Of a stretch of DNA of 64,000 nt, positions 20,967 through 31,495 are shown piece after piece; position 1 is the stretch's first letter; every line of letters begins with the position of its first letter. Below the pieces are notes generated by a model that had not been told where the DNA came from, did not search any database, and saw nothing but the letters and a program-made list of their open reading frames with translations. The stretch spans positions 1-64,000 of the IMG/VR virus record IMGVR_UViG_3300003690_003155; one strand, given 5' to 3'. The DNA is from a virus. A program made the translations under genes and the position numbers.

Positions 20967-23939
20967 TTAATCAAACCCGGCCCCCGGTAACGTAGTGTCA
21001 TCTTCAATTTGCCACATGTTGAAATCTGGCCAAACTATGTCAGTTATTCCAGCAGCTGCTCTTAAATTATCTCCCGCCGTTCCTGGCAATCCTCTAATTA
21101 TTTCTCGCGCGTTGGTTTCGGCGAGCGGATCAATCATGATGTTACCAGGGACCTCTGTAATAAACGATCCCGTTTCGGCTCCAGGCGATCCGCCAACTAT
21201 TCCTGTTACTGTTTCTCCTGCTACATCTTGTGCTTTTGTTTTGACTTCATCAAGTAAGCATCTCTTTGTTTTTGCGTCTGGCGCGCCATAGCTATCTGAT
21301 TTAATTGACTTAAATGCACCGAAACTAATTTCATCGTTATCTGGCCATAAATGACCACTTGAATAAGGTGTCATTTGACCATTAGTTGATGTGCGTAATT
21401 GCCAGTGACGAATTCCAGGATTATCAGCTATTAATTCTACACTAGCATCATTAAACGCCCGAGTTATTTTTAGTGTATTAGGAAAGATAGAAGTACTATA
21501 TGTACCACCATGGTCAGGGAGTACATAATCAACTAAATCAGTAAATCCTAATTCTCCTGTACCAGTCCACCAACTTAAAGCATGTACCCAAACGGTATGT
21601 TTACCTATTCTTAGCAACCACCACTCAGTAGTATAATTATGTGTGGTTGATGTTATAGATAATATTCCGTCAGATCCTCGTCCTCCTTGCAGAGGATCAA
21701 TTTCAGGATCACCAACAGGATTATTGAATTCATAAATTCTATCATCACCGTAAGAACCATCTTGCATTGATGTCGTACATGCCACATCCCATCCATACCT
21801 CAACGGTTCTTCAGCTTCTGGTTCCTCGAAAACATCCGGTGGGTCTTCAGTTGGTATCTCACCTCCACATGCAATAAATTTATTAAGAACATCACCGTGT
21901 CCTAGCGCGGCATCTGATATGGCTTTGTCTATTTCTTCAGGAGTTAAGTTTTGATATTGTACACATATATCCTCTTCAATTATTTCTGGATCAGAGGGTG
22001 CACAAAGTGTAATTTTATCTCTTATATTTTTTTCATATTTTATATTTGCTAATCTTTGCTTTGCAGGTATTGTTATATCAATATCTAATTTATCATCAGT
22101 CATTATTCCCTCAGAACTAGCTTTCATTTTTACTAATCTCTCTCTAATGTTTTGCGATGCGAGTTGCAGATAATTAGTCATATCTACGGTATTAATTTCA
22201 TCAACAATTGGCTCTGTTGCATCACAAGGCTTGTTTATCTTAACACCTGTGACTTCAAATTTCTGAATTTCAAAAAAACTACAATAATTACTAGTTGTAA
22301 AAGTTAACCCTACATTAAGTGGAGCTAATTTACCTTCTTCACCCCAGGTAGTTTTTCCAGTATTGTTATCATAGGTATATTCACCAATATTTGACCATGG
22401 TTGATATGCTGCTCCAGTAGTGGAATTTGTTACGTTAGGAAGCTTAAATTCTGCAATAACATTATAGGCGTCAACACTAGAAAGTTTATTATAAATTGTA
22501 ACTTTTCGTCCTCTGTTAGATAAATCTATTCTATAATCAACAAAAGGAACATCTGAACCATCAGCTAGTGTAGTAGTTGTATGCATAGGTACCGCGCTCG
22601 CTGCTTGCATAGTATTCATAGGTATACAAGTTAATACTTGAGTATTGTGATATACACTACCTCGTATACCTACAGAACATGGAGTTTGTGTAAATGTACC
22701 TGCCCCGGCATTACCAAGGTGGCCTTCACCACCATCTTCAGCATACCAACCCGGTTTTTGTTCATCTTTCATACAAAAGTTACCTCTTACATCAAAACCA
22801 ACACCTAGAAAACTATTTGCGACTCTTCCTTTAGTCTCATCATTCCATTTAGTAATCGTACCGTCATCATTAACAATTTCGCCTCGTCCTTGTATAAATA
22901 ATCCTTCCGTTGCTTGAGATGTTCCAGCTACCTCAGTAGCAATAAATTCAGAAGGTGCATACCCTAATGTACTACCTATACCATTAGGGACAACTGTACC
23001 AGAGTCGGGACATACATTTTCATAAAAATAAGCACAAAATCCTTCCCCCGGTCCGTCAGGTAGATATTGTTGAAGCCACCTCGAGGCTGTTACTACAGGT
23101 GTTCCTGTACTTAGATCTGTTCCTACAACTGTAGAGCTGCCATACGCTGTCATTGATGGTACATTGAACGACCGGGCTCTAAAATCTACTCTAATAGTAT
23201 GTTCAGGATCAAATGCTGTATATTTAGGATTATAGGTTATATAACCACCGTGATGCATAAGCGGGAACGCAGCATTACCAGTTAGCGGTTCAATTGATCT
23301 ATCTAATTGATCTGACAATAAATTAAATCCTAAACTACTCATGCTTTCTACATGAGTCGGTTTTATAAGATATTCTGGTGATCTTTCTGTTTCCCCATAA
23401 AAAGATTCTTTATTATTTCTTACTGTATTACCGCCTAGAATTAAGTCAGAGTTTAAATAACCATCAATAAATGTATATGGATTAACAGTAAATTTATTTG
23501 TGGGTATGTAAACGTCAGCATTTAATAAGAAAAAATTAGTATTTATATCTTGAAAAATAAAATTAGATATTGCAAACCCTTCTGCGTCAGTAGCATATTT
23601 ACCTATAAACGTTACTGAATATCTATTGTTAGTCTTATTATAATTAATAAGTGGTTTTGTTATTGTTGAATAATTTGTACCTTCGGAGCACGTCGGTGTA
23701 AGAGCCCATATATCAGAATTTACATCTGTTGCTATTGTATCGATATTTCTTGGGTATATAGTAGATTTATAATTTGTGTCTTTATCTATTTTATATATAA
23801 TAGGTAATGCACCATATACTGTTTCTATCGAACTGCCGTTTTGACATCTATCAGCGGTAATAGAGCTAACAGTACAAACAAACATTTGACTTGTTTCTTC
23901 ATTGTAAAAAATATCTGATTGTTTTGTATCAAAGGGCAT
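20967..23939 (-). CDS. Tail protein with L-type lectin-like domain
   Basis: 990 residues. Residues about 235-560 follow the legume/L-type lectin order: HTIRVDFRARSF, GEGFCAYFYE, GSTLGYAPSE, FLGVGFDVRGNF, VGIRGSVYHN, then DYRIDLSNRGRKVTIYN. This predicts a carbohydrate-binding sandwich. The C-terminal third (TTEWWLLRIGKHTVWVHALSWW...) is another beta module. Cys-rich for a phage protein. The start lies 5 nt behind a late motif (GTAAATA) formed over the stop of the upstream gene. Likely a host-glycan adhesin. Confidence 0.6.
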   Translation of the reverse strand: MPFDTKQSDIFYNEETSQMFVCTVSSITADRCQNGSSIETVYGALPIIYKIDKDTNYKSTIYPRNIDTIATDVNSDIWALTPTCSEGTNYSTITKPLINYNKTNNRYSVTFIGKYATDAEGFAISNFIFQDINTNFFLLNADVYIPTNKFTVNPYTFIDGYLNSDLILGGNTVRNNKESFYGETERSPEYLIKPTHVESMSSLGFNLLSDQLDRSIEPLTGNAAFPLMHHGGYITYNPKYTAFDPEHTIRVDFRARSFNVPSMTAYGSSTVVGTDLSTGTPVVTASRWLQQYLPDGPGEGFCAYFYENVCPDSGTVVPNGIGSTLGYAPSEFIATEVAGTSQATEGLFIQGRGEIVNDDGTITKWNDETKGRVANSFLGVGFDVRGNFCMKDEQKPGWYAEDGGEGHLGNAGAGTFTQTPCSVGIRGSVYHNTQVLTCIPMNTMQAASAVPMHTTTTLADGSDVPFVDYRIDLSNRGRKVTIYNKLSSVDAYNVIAEFKLPNVTNSTTGAAYQPWSNIGEYTYDNNTGKTTWGEEGKLAPLNVGLTFTTSNYCSFFEIQKFEVTGVKINKPCDATEPIVDEINTVDMTNYLQLASQNIRERLVKMKASSEGIMTDDKLDIDITIPAKQRLANIKYEKNIRDKITLCAPSDPEIIEEDICVQYQNLTPEEIDKAISDAALGHGDVLNKFIACGGEIPTEDPPDVFEEPEAEEPLRYGWDVACTTSMQDGSYGDDRIYEFNNPVGDPEIDPLQGGRGSDGILSITSTTHNYTTEWWLLRIGKHTVWVHALSWWTGTGELGFTDLVDYVLPDHGGTYSTSIFPNTLKITRAFNDASVELIADNPGIRHWQLRTSTNGQMTPYSSGHLWPDNDEISFGAFKSIKSDSYGAPDAKTKRCLLDEVKTKAQDVAGETVTGIVGGSPGAETGSFITEVPGNIMIDPLAETNAREIIRGLPGTAGDNLRAAAGITDIVWPDFNMWQIEDDTTLPGAGFD

Positions 23940-23949
23940 ATAAAAATAT

Positions 23950-26283
23950 TTACTGGGTTACTATGGCTTTCGAACTGGCTCCTACTTTAAACACTCCATC
24001 TTCAAATTTATATAATTCAGTTACTGTTTCCGCAGATGTTTGTATACATATAGTATTTTCAACTATATCAAAATTTAAAATATTACTGCTTGTTAAAATA
24101 TTAGTTTTAGTTGTGGAGCTGTGTTTATTAAAAATACTACTAAATGCTGTCGATAGCGGCTCAACCATTTGAGTATATACGTTTCTAACATAAATTTCAC
24201 CAGCGTCAATATATTGTTGATCAAATAAATGGACCGCGCTCGTGGTAGGGTTATTTGTCGTAGATAATTCATATGTAGTTGTTGAACTAGTATAAATGGC
24301 GGCTGTACTAATTGAATAATATGGCACCGTTGTATCAGTAAAAAAGGTTGCTATTAGATCGGTAGAGGTTCCTGGATGACCTTCGAAGCTACCACAATCT
24401 ATAGCTGATACCGCAGATACAGAACCACATGATAATGCGTCAGTAAGAACAGTTGCACACGAATAATCAGTTAACGGAGCCGCGAACCCCTCTGCACTAC
24501 CACTAGAACAAATAGTTGTATCACTTACAATAACAGTATCAAATACACTTGTATGTCCAGTGACGCCTATATCAGAGGTAGCTACAGCCATGTTATCTAT
24601 ACTATCATAGAGAGTACCGTTTGTTTCATAGAAAGCAGCACTAATTGTAGATAGTAAGGTATTGAAAAATAAACCATCATAATATTCTGCTACTGTCGTA
24701 CAGGTAGATGTGGCAACTTCCGCGGCTGGGATATATGACGTTCCTGCATATCGTTTAGGGTATACAGATTTAATAAAATAAAATTCGTTACCATAAATAT
24801 CACTTTTTAACTTTATTCCGGTTTTATTTGTAATTAATAAATCCTCGAGCCTTGCAGATTCAGGATAAATGTTTAATACACTTATTGGATATGTGTCTGT
24901 ATTTTTCCATGTTATTTGATCTGATGTATTATCCCAAAAACTGATTGAATCTTCTCTTTTATTAATACCCGTATATGAATAATCTAGACTATTTTCTTTG
25001 CTTTGATATCCATAATTACGTAATAATTTATTATTATAAAAACTAACTGAATCACTTAGTTCAGTATTTTTATATGGAGCATTTTTTGATTTAAATAGTA
25101 AGGGTGTTACTTGCTTGGCTTTTACGTTTCGTAAAATTTCACCAGTTCTACTATTTCTGATATGACCTACGTTTTTAACTCCTGGTTCATACTTAGATGG
25201 ATCTGGAATAATATATTCTCTTCCTTTAAAGGCTGATAAGTTAATTGTAAATGAAAGGTTAGCTGAATGAAAATTAGTAACCCCTGTATTATTAAATGAT
25301 AATTGTCTTGGATAAATTTGCTTGTTTTTTAGTTCAGTAAGATCTAAGGATAAATTAGGGTTATATCTTTGAGATAAATTATTTGTTGTATTTACATGAT
25401 CAAATAATTTATATACAGTTGCATAATTTTTATTTCCGATTGCGTGATATAAATCATTAGCTAGATATTTTTTTATTATTTCCTTTTCATAAATAAATTT
25501 TAAATTATTTAAAGTCTTATTTTCTCCTCTAAAATATCTATCAGGCAATCTTTCAAAATTAACAAAGTTTTGATTAATACCTAAAATACTATCAGGAGAA
25601 GATATACTATTAGTTTTTAATTTTAATTTTTTACCATCTTTATTTATGGATACCACTTGTAATATATTTGGTACTTGCTTTAATACCATTCTCTCCATAT
25701 CTAAAATTAAATCTTTATCTGTATTATGTATTTTTTGAACAAAATGATCAGAAGCATATGAATTTAAATTTATTTGTATATTATTAGATATTTTTTGTAC
25801 ATTAATACTTGTTAACTCTGTATCAGTATTTTCTTTAATAAATTCATTATTGCTGAGTAAACGTATAATAAAGTTTTTAAGGTATTTTTGTATGCCTAAT
25901 TTAGATGATTTTAATTTATTTTTAGTTGGTGAAAATTTTACTTCTTCTCTTAAATTACTAACATCTTTTAATTGAGTTTTTATTAATTGTACAAAATAAA
26001 CTACTGCTAGTTCTAATTCGTAAATATCATCAACATCAATTTTTGATAAAAATCTCGAAACATCACTATGTAAGCTACTTAAATTTATATTTTTTAAAAA
26101 TTGAGTATAAATACCTTTTACATAATCTGTGTTAGTAGTAGTGTTAACTACTTTCTGATCTTTCCATTCTATAAGATATTTGTTATATGATAATGATAGT
26201 TCTGAGGCTTCGCGAATATCTGCATAATAGGTTTTCCATTGCAAAAACGATAATGGGTTAGTTGTATTTAAATCTACCGTCAT
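23950..26283 (-). CDS. Baseplate/tail structural protein
   Basis: 777 residues. Helical N-terminal third (residues about 15-200), mixed centre, and a Ser/Thr/Ala-rich low-complexity segment (about 530-690) before a beta-rich end. Its position after the gp6- and gp7-like genes matches the place of wedge proteins such as gp8, but I see no clear gp8 signature. The start overlaps the upstream stop (ATGA). Confidence 0.55.
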   Translation of the reverse strand: MTVDLNTTNPLSFLQWKTYYADIREASELSLSYNKYLIEWKDQKVVNTTTNTDYVKGIYTQFLKNINLSSLHSDVSRFLSKIDVDDIYELELAVVYFVQLIKTQLKDVSNLREEVKFSPTKNKLKSSKLGIQKYLKNFIIRLLSNNEFIKENTDTELTSINVQKISNNIQINLNSYASDHFVQKIHNTDKDLILDMERMVLKQVPNILQVVSINKDGKKLKLKTNSISSPDSILGINQNFVNFERLPDRYFRGENKTLNNLKFIYEKEIIKKYLANDLYHAIGNKNYATVYKLFDHVNTTNNLSQRYNPNLSLDLTELKNKQIYPRQLSFNNTGVTNFHSANLSFTINLSAFKGREYIIPDPSKYEPGVKNVGHIRNSRTGEILRNVKAKQVTPLLFKSKNAPYKNTELSDSVSFYNNKLLRNYGYQSKENSLDYSYTGINKREDSISFWDNTSDQITWKNTDTYPISVLNIYPESARLEDLLITNKTGIKLKSDIYGNEFYFIKSVYPKRYAGTSYIPAAEVATSTCTTVAEYYDGLFFNTLLSTISAAFYETNGTLYDSIDNMAVATSDIGVTGHTSVFDTVIVSDTTICSSGSAEGFAAPLTDYSCATVLTDALSCGSVSAVSAIDCGSFEGHPGTSTDLIATFFTDTTVPYYSISTAAIYTSSTTTYELSTTNNPTTSAVHLFDQQYIDAGEIYVRNVYTQMVEPLSTAFSSIFNKHSSTTKTNILTSSNILNFDIVENTICIQTSAETVTELYKFEDGVFKVGASSKAIVTQ

Positions 26284-29132
26284 AAGCTAAGTCCTTTCCT
26301 AAGTTGATAATCTAGATTATTAAAAATTATACCACCATCATTTTCCCAGCTTGCACTAAGAGAAGATGTTGATCTTGAGATTGTTGTATAAGGATTATTA
26401 TAATCTATGATACTGTTTTCAATATTTTCAGCCGATAAGGTTGTATCATATGCTGTATATGGATAAAATTCATACAATAAATCTAAACCACTAGCACCAG
26501 ATACTGTTGTATCTAATTCCCAGCCCCAGTTACTATATACATTATACGTAGACAGTGGATATGTAGCTGACACACCAGCTGTTGAACCATCTACACTTTT
26601 TGCAGGTACTTGTTGAGGTTTAATTAAAATATATTCACTATTAAATTTTTGTAATGCTACAAATTTTGTATCTGCTGTCACTTCATAAGTTAATGAAGTG
26701 ATGGGAGATGTAAAATCTATATTTCTACCAGCAGCAGAGCTTGTATAATATTGTGTGTCGAAATTATCATTAACTCTATGGTAGTCACCTAAAAGTTTAG
26801 AAATTTTAATACTAAATAAGTTATATAATCTTTTTAATTCAGGCGGTGGATTAGGTGATACAAAATCAATATCTTCATTAAAAAAGTCATAGAATGCTTG
26901 TATATTTTCTATTTTACAAAAATCAATATCAGTATTATTTGAAACAAAATTAGCTGTTTTCTCAAATATAGTTTTACCGAATACAGTAGGGCTTGAACTT
27001 GCTTGACCTACAAACGATGTAAAAACACCATCAAATAAATTATCATATTCATGTAAGAAGGATTGAAATCTATAACTTTTTAATACTTGAGAATAATCTA
27101 TATCTTCGTTTATTTTATATATTTCAACGTCATTAGTCGACGGGCTTATTGTAAAGGTATATGAACCTGTTATTATATTAGTGCCTTTTACTCCCAGAGA
27201 CACAGAACCATATGGTCCTGTAGAATCATAATCTATAGTTTGTCCATATGCAGAAAGTGAAGATAGAGAGGAAAAATTGTTTTGACGGCCAGTTACATTT
27301 AATGTCCATGTACCAGAGTCAACTGGATCAATATTAAGATATAAAAAGCTACTTAATTCTGTTTTTTCTGTTGTTAGATTATACGGTAAACTGGTAGTAC
27401 TTAAACTACTTATATTACTTGTTGATGTTGTAGCCCCACTAACCCACTCAACAAAAAATTGATTACAATCAATTGAAACATCACTTACTATACCGTCAAA
27501 ATCCTCAGTGGCTTGTATGTACAATCTTTGAGGTTGAGTATTATCTGCATCAACAAGTATAATGTGAGTCTTATTTTCTGTTAATCCATCTTGACTGTAT
27601 GGTGGTGATGGGTCAGTAGTACCTAAAAATAACCTTACCCACCCTGTGGAGCGACTAGATATGGTTAAAGAAACTTCATATTCTTTTCCTAGAACTGTAT
27701 TTACATCTTGATATAAATTGTTAACACCACCGGTGTGTGCAAAGTGAGCAGCTCCAATACCGGCTGATAAATGCCATCCTGTAAGCGGAGTTCCATCTGC
27801 AGAGATTGTAGCGGTCCAGGCGCTTAATGTGCTAGTGTGATCATCAGCAAAATTTCCATTAGAGAGAGATATGAAATTACTAGTAGGTTCATGGAAAAAT
27901 TGTGAAAAATATTTACCTATGTTTAATTCTTCATCTGCTAAGCCGATAAATAATTGAAATTTATCACCTTGTCTTTTATATTGTATAGCAGACATTTCCT
28001 TCATTCCGGTAGATGTAAAAGATAATCTTGTCGGCGCCGACGGTATTATTTTTATTGGGATTCCGGCAATAGCATTAACGTTATCAGTGCTTACTCCTGC
28101 AAAGTTTGTTTCTAAGTGATTTCTTTCGCTTAAGTTTATATCTGTAACTAAATTATCTATATAAAAGTTTTTTAATTTATGTGTACTTGTATCTAATCTA
28201 ATTAATAAATTTACACGATCACTTCCAATATAATTAATTATATCATCATAATAATAAAACTTTTCTCCAGTGTCACTAGCAGTATGTATTCTAGCCCTAT
28301 AGGTTGCTAGATCTAAACCATAAGAATCATTGAGTGATCGCCTCGTACTTGAATAAAGTAAGAATTTATCCGCCTTCGGTTGATCTTCGGATGTTATAGG
28401 AGAAACTTGACTATTAGTATCTATAAAAAAATATTGTGGATTTAATTGATATTGTACTCCGTCAATACTATTTATAAGATTTATATTTTTATCATAAAAT
28501 GCGCTATATGGTATTAAATGAGCATATTTATTATTAATATCATATGGTTTTGCCTTACTACCACTAGCCGTGAAATATACTGTATGAGGTTCGTCTGGGT
28601 CGGGAACATCTTGCCAGCTTGCTGTGAGACCAACACCTAAAGATCTATCCCCTTGTACTGGTTTTTTACCGGCGGTAATAGATATTGGATTATCTGTATC
28701 TACATCTTTTACGCTTATGCTTATTCTAGTACTTGCATAATTATATACACTTAATTGTTCTGTTAATGTATTAATATGAGAATTACCGTCTTTATCATAA
28801 AAGAAAACTGTTACAGTATATACACCCGGTACATTATATGTATGTGTTGATGAAAATACATTATCACCACTTAATGTATGTCCATCTCCAAAATCCCATA
28901 CAGCTGTTGAGATTGATAGATCTATCAAGGAGTCTTGTATAGACAGTCCAGTGGTGCCAACGGGACCGAGTAGAGGGTTAAAAGTAAATTTTGATATACG
29001 AGTAAATCCACTATGTGAACTTGCTAAAGAATGTCCAGCTATTGGAGTGGGAGCGTCCGCAGATGTATTAACAGTAATCGATATAGGTACTGGTAAAGAG
29101 AGAGGACAATTAGAATCATTTGGATCACTCAT
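26280..29132 (-). CDS. Baseplate wedge protein, gp7-like C terminus, with PKD domain
   Basis: 950 residues. Near the N terminus AVWDFGDGHTLSGDNVFSSTHTYNVPGVYTVTVFF is a complete PKD domain (WDFGDG ... HTY..PG.YTV). The C-terminal third (KTIFEKTANFVSNNTDIDFCKIENIQAFYDFF ... LKRLYNLFSIKISKLLGD ... EYILIKPQQVP) resembles the large wedge protein called gp7 in cyanophage-type myoviruses. It directly follows gp6, as in T4. The PKD domain probably contributes to surface contacts. Confidence 0.55.
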   Translation of the reverse strand: MSDPNDSNCPLSLPVPISITVNTSADAPTPIAGHSLASSHSGFTRISKFTFNPLLGPVGTTGLSIQDSLIDLSISTAVWDFGDGHTLSGDNVFSSTHTYNVPGVYTVTVFFYDKDGNSHINTLTEQLSVYNYASTRISISVKDVDTDNPISITAGKKPVQGDRSLGVGLTASWQDVPDPDEPHTVYFTASGSKAKPYDINNKYAHLIPYSAFYDKNINLINSIDGVQYQLNPQYFFIDTNSQVSPITSEDQPKADKFLLYSSTRRSLNDSYGLDLATYRARIHTASDTGEKFYYYDDIINYIGSDRVNLLIRLDTSTHKLKNFYIDNLVTDINLSERNHLETNFAGVSTDNVNAIAGIPIKIIPSAPTRLSFTSTGMKEMSAIQYKRQGDKFQLFIGLADEELNIGKYFSQFFHEPTSNFISLSNGNFADDHTSTLSAWTATISADGTPLTGWHLSAGIGAAHFAHTGGVNNLYQDVNTVLGKEYEVSLTISSRSTGWVRLFLGTTDPSPPYSQDGLTENKTHIILVDADNTQPQRLYIQATEDFDGIVSDVSIDCNQFFVEWVSGATTSTSNISSLSTTSLPYNLTTEKTELSSFLYLNIDPVDSGTWTLNVTGRQNNFSSLSSLSAYGQTIDYDSTGPYGSVSLGVKGTNIITGSYTFTISPSTNDVEIYKINEDIDYSQVLKSYRFQSFLHEYDNLFDGVFTSFVGQASSSPTVFGKTIFEKTANFVSNNTDIDFCKIENIQAFYDFFNEDIDFVSPNPPPELKRLYNLFSIKISKLLGDYHRVNDNFDTQYYTSSAAGRNIDFTSPITSLTYEVTADTKFVALQKFNSEYILIKPQQVPAKSVDGSTAGVSATYPLSTYNVYSNWGWELDTTVSGASGLDLLYEFYPYTAYDTTLSAENIENSIIDYNNPYTTISRSTSSLSASWENDGGIIFNNLDYQLRKGLSL

Positions 29133-30967
29133 TAATATTCAACTATACTTTTGGTTGTTACAGTACTTGTTACTTTTATTTTATTTTTAAACGATTGCTC
29201 GTTTTCTATATATGGTATTTGAAACGGTTTTAATGTTAATCTTGTATCAATAAATTTTATATCCCTACCATTATAAATAGGATTAAATACAGCAAAAGAC
29301 AATCCAGGAACTCCTTTATTTACGTCCGTTCTCCATGTTTTAAATTCTAATATACCATCTATTTTTTCGATCTCATTATTTAAATAACGGACATCTATAG
29401 TATCACCTAATTTTAATCCTTTTATATAAGTCGTAATTATATTAAACACTTTAGATTTTAATTCTTCTTCATTTATTAATGTTCTAGCACTTCTAACTAA
29501 ATGCAATTCTGTATAATCCTTATAACGTACCTTGGTTGATTCACTAGTAAATTTAAGACATAGATCGAAAGTAAGGTATATTGGATCTATAAATGTTATT
29601 TCACTATTAAGTAGCTTATAATTTGTAAGTTCGTTTTGTATTTTCTCCTTTAATGATGGCGATAGATAATTCGACCGCGTTACAACGGATTTATTTTTTC
29701 TTAAATTAGGTACTATGGTTAAATATATATTATTTGCATCAGAACTATCGGCGTAATAATACTGATTAAATAATGCGTTTGTTTCTAAAGAGTAATCCGT
29801 TAATCCTAATTCATCATTTAGGTATTTTAAATATCTATTGGTATAATCACTATTATTATATACTGTTACATCATAAATTAAATTTTTATAATTACGTTGA
29901 ATAAATGACTTATAATCACCCTTTGTAGTTAGTTTATATTCTGAACTAAAGAATCGAGGTGAATTTTGTTTAATCTCTGCTGTAGTTTCCTCTACACCGA
30001 AATCAGTACTATCCTCATTGTTGCTTACTGTTATATTAACAGATTCTGCCACGGTTATATAATTAAGAGAAGTATCTTTTATATCTGTAAATATTGTATC
30101 AAATTGTGTAGTATTATATACATTTGTTGAGCTACCAGAAAAGGCATTTTTTGTCATTTTACCAACCGGGCCGTTTGATTTTAAATAATAGATAGCAACT
30201 GTATCGTTTAAATTTAATTTCTTACCATTAACATTATTACCAAGTTTTAATTCGTAATTTTTATTTTCATTATACCGAACTTCAAAATGTCTACTATTAG
30301 GGTCAGATAAGAATAAACTAGGTACTCGGCTCCATTCATACCATTTATTTTCCTCGTTAACTTCTTTCACGAAAACAAAAATATTAAAGTGATCTATTAT
30401 AGTGTTTGATCCGGGTAATAAGTTTATTGTTTCAAACTGTTCACCTAATGGTTTAATTAACGGATGTTCTACTATTGTACCTTCATATAATAGCGGAGAA
30501 TCAGTAGTAGAAGAAATAGATTCAGTATCAGAGGTTATTTTTTCAAAAGTTAAGTCTTTTACGAATGTATACGTTTTACCTTGACTGGAGGAGAATGTAA
30601 ATCTTGGAATTGTATAATACCCGGCTGATAGATCGGATGTACCTTTAATTTCTATTGGTAACACGCACGATTGTTTACCAACTGGTTTATAGTCTATGAG
30701 TTTAACTATACGGTTTATATTTTCATATAATTCGGCGTCATTAAAATTACTTTCTGAACTAGTTTGATTTAAGTAAAATAATAGAGTATGGTAAGAGTAT
30801 GCAATGATATCAATCAGCGCAGAAATATTACTGCCTTCGAAGTTTTGATCAGTAAAATTTATTGTGTCGTCATTATTGAGACGTTCAATAATTAGGTCGC
30901 GCATGCTTTGTGCATCAAAGCCCGTGTATGCATTTGTCGGTAATTTGAAATTTGTAAAATTAGCCAT
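29132..30967 (-). CDS. 6: Baseplate wedge protein gp6
   Basis: 611 residues, close to T4 gp6 (660). The N terminus MANFTNFKLPTNAYTGFDAQSMRDLIIERLN and FEGSNISALIDIIAYSYHTLLFYLNQTSSESNFNDAELYENINRIVKLIDYKPVGKQ are characteristic of gp6/baseplate J proteins. The gene overlaps the gp7-like gene by one base and follows gp25, the usual order. gp6 dimers form the ring that joins baseplate wedges and controls the hexagon-to-star transition. Confidence 0.85.
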   Translation of the reverse strand: MANFTNFKLPTNAYTGFDAQSMRDLIIERLNNDDTINFTDQNFEGSNISALIDIIAYSYHTLLFYLNQTSSESNFNDAELYENINRIVKLIDYKPVGKQSCVLPIEIKGTSDLSAGYYTIPRFTFSSSQGKTYTFVKDLTFEKITSDTESISSTTDSPLLYEGTIVEHPLIKPLGEQFETINLLPGSNTIIDHFNIFVFVKEVNEENKWYEWSRVPSLFLSDPNSRHFEVRYNENKNYELKLGNNVNGKKLNLNDTVAIYYLKSNGPVGKMTKNAFSGSSTNVYNTTQFDTIFTDIKDTSLNYITVAESVNITVSNNEDSTDFGVEETTAEIKQNSPRFFSSEYKLTTKGDYKSFIQRNYKNLIYDVTVYNNSDYTNRYLKYLNDELGLTDYSLETNALFNQYYYADSSDANNIYLTIVPNLRKNKSVVTRSNYLSPSLKEKIQNELTNYKLLNSEITFIDPIYLTFDLCLKFTSESTKVRYKDYTELHLVRSARTLINEEELKSKVFNIITTYIKGLKLGDTIDVRYLNNEIEKIDGILEFKTWRTDVNKGVPGLSFAVFNPIYNGRDIKFIDTRLTLKPFQIPYIENEQSFKNKIKVTSTVTTKSIVEY

Positions 30968-30969
30968 GA

Positions 30970-31449
30970 TTAGTATTGAAATCCTTTCGTTGTAAGCGTA
31001 CCATTAACACTCTCTACTTGATTATTTAATGAAGGTATTGTAATAGATATATCTATTACGTATTCATTCCAATCTGGTCTAGCTAAAACATCAACACCGG
31101 TTACCTTTATACGTGGTTCATACAATGGTAACTCTTCAAAAATAGTAGTACCAATTAGGTCTCCGTTTTCTTTACTAATATTATCGAACAGGTATTGCTC
31201 TAGATCTAAACCAAAATTAGGATTAAGAATTTTTTGGCCTTTTTTTGTATTAAAAGCATTATGTATGGAGTTATAAATTGCTTCAGTATCGTAATCTACT
31301 TTAAAATCTTGAGCATTTTTTGAGATCCCGGTTGGTTTACTTCCCAGCCGGGTATTAAATTGTATATCTAGGTGAATATCTGCATAAGTAAAATTACGAT
31401 AATTATCCGTATTCTTTCTCTTTTTAAATATATCAAGTTTAATGGCCAT
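30970..31449 (-). CDS. 25: Baseplate wedge protein gp25
   Basis: 159 residues (T4 gp25: 132). The family segment TKKGQKILNPNFGLDLEQYLFDNISKENG is clear, followed by LPLYEPRIKVTGVDVLARPDWNEYVIDISITI. gp25 sits at the inner baseplate and helps start sheath polymerisation. First gene of the minus-strand wedge/fibre operon, 7 nt behind a late motif. Confidence 0.9.
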   Translation of the reverse strand: MAIKLDIFKKRKNTDNYRNFTYADIHLDIQFNTRLGSKPTGISKNAQDFKVDYDTEAIYNSIHNAFNTKKGQKILNPNFGLDLEQYLFDNISKENGDLIGTTIFEELPLYEPRIKVTGVDVLARPDWNEYVIDISITIPSLNNQVESVNGTLTTKGFQY

Positions 31450-31456
31450 GTATAAT

Positions 31457-31463
31457 TATTTAA
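31457..31463 (-). promoter_or_regulatory. Late promoter motif TTAAATA for gp25
   Basis: Minus strand TTAAATA-ATTATAC-ATG. A second, divergent late motif for the + gene lies about 20 nt away. Confidence 0.6.
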
Positions 31464-31481
31464 TTTATAAGTGCTTAATAC

Positions 31482-31489
31482 CATAAATA
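31482..31489 (+). promoter_or_regulatory. Late promoter motif CATAAATA
   Basis: CATAAATA followed by ATTGAA and ATG at 31496 (6-nt gap). Divergent to the gp25 promoter. Confidence 0.6.
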
Positions 31490-31495
31490 ATTGAA

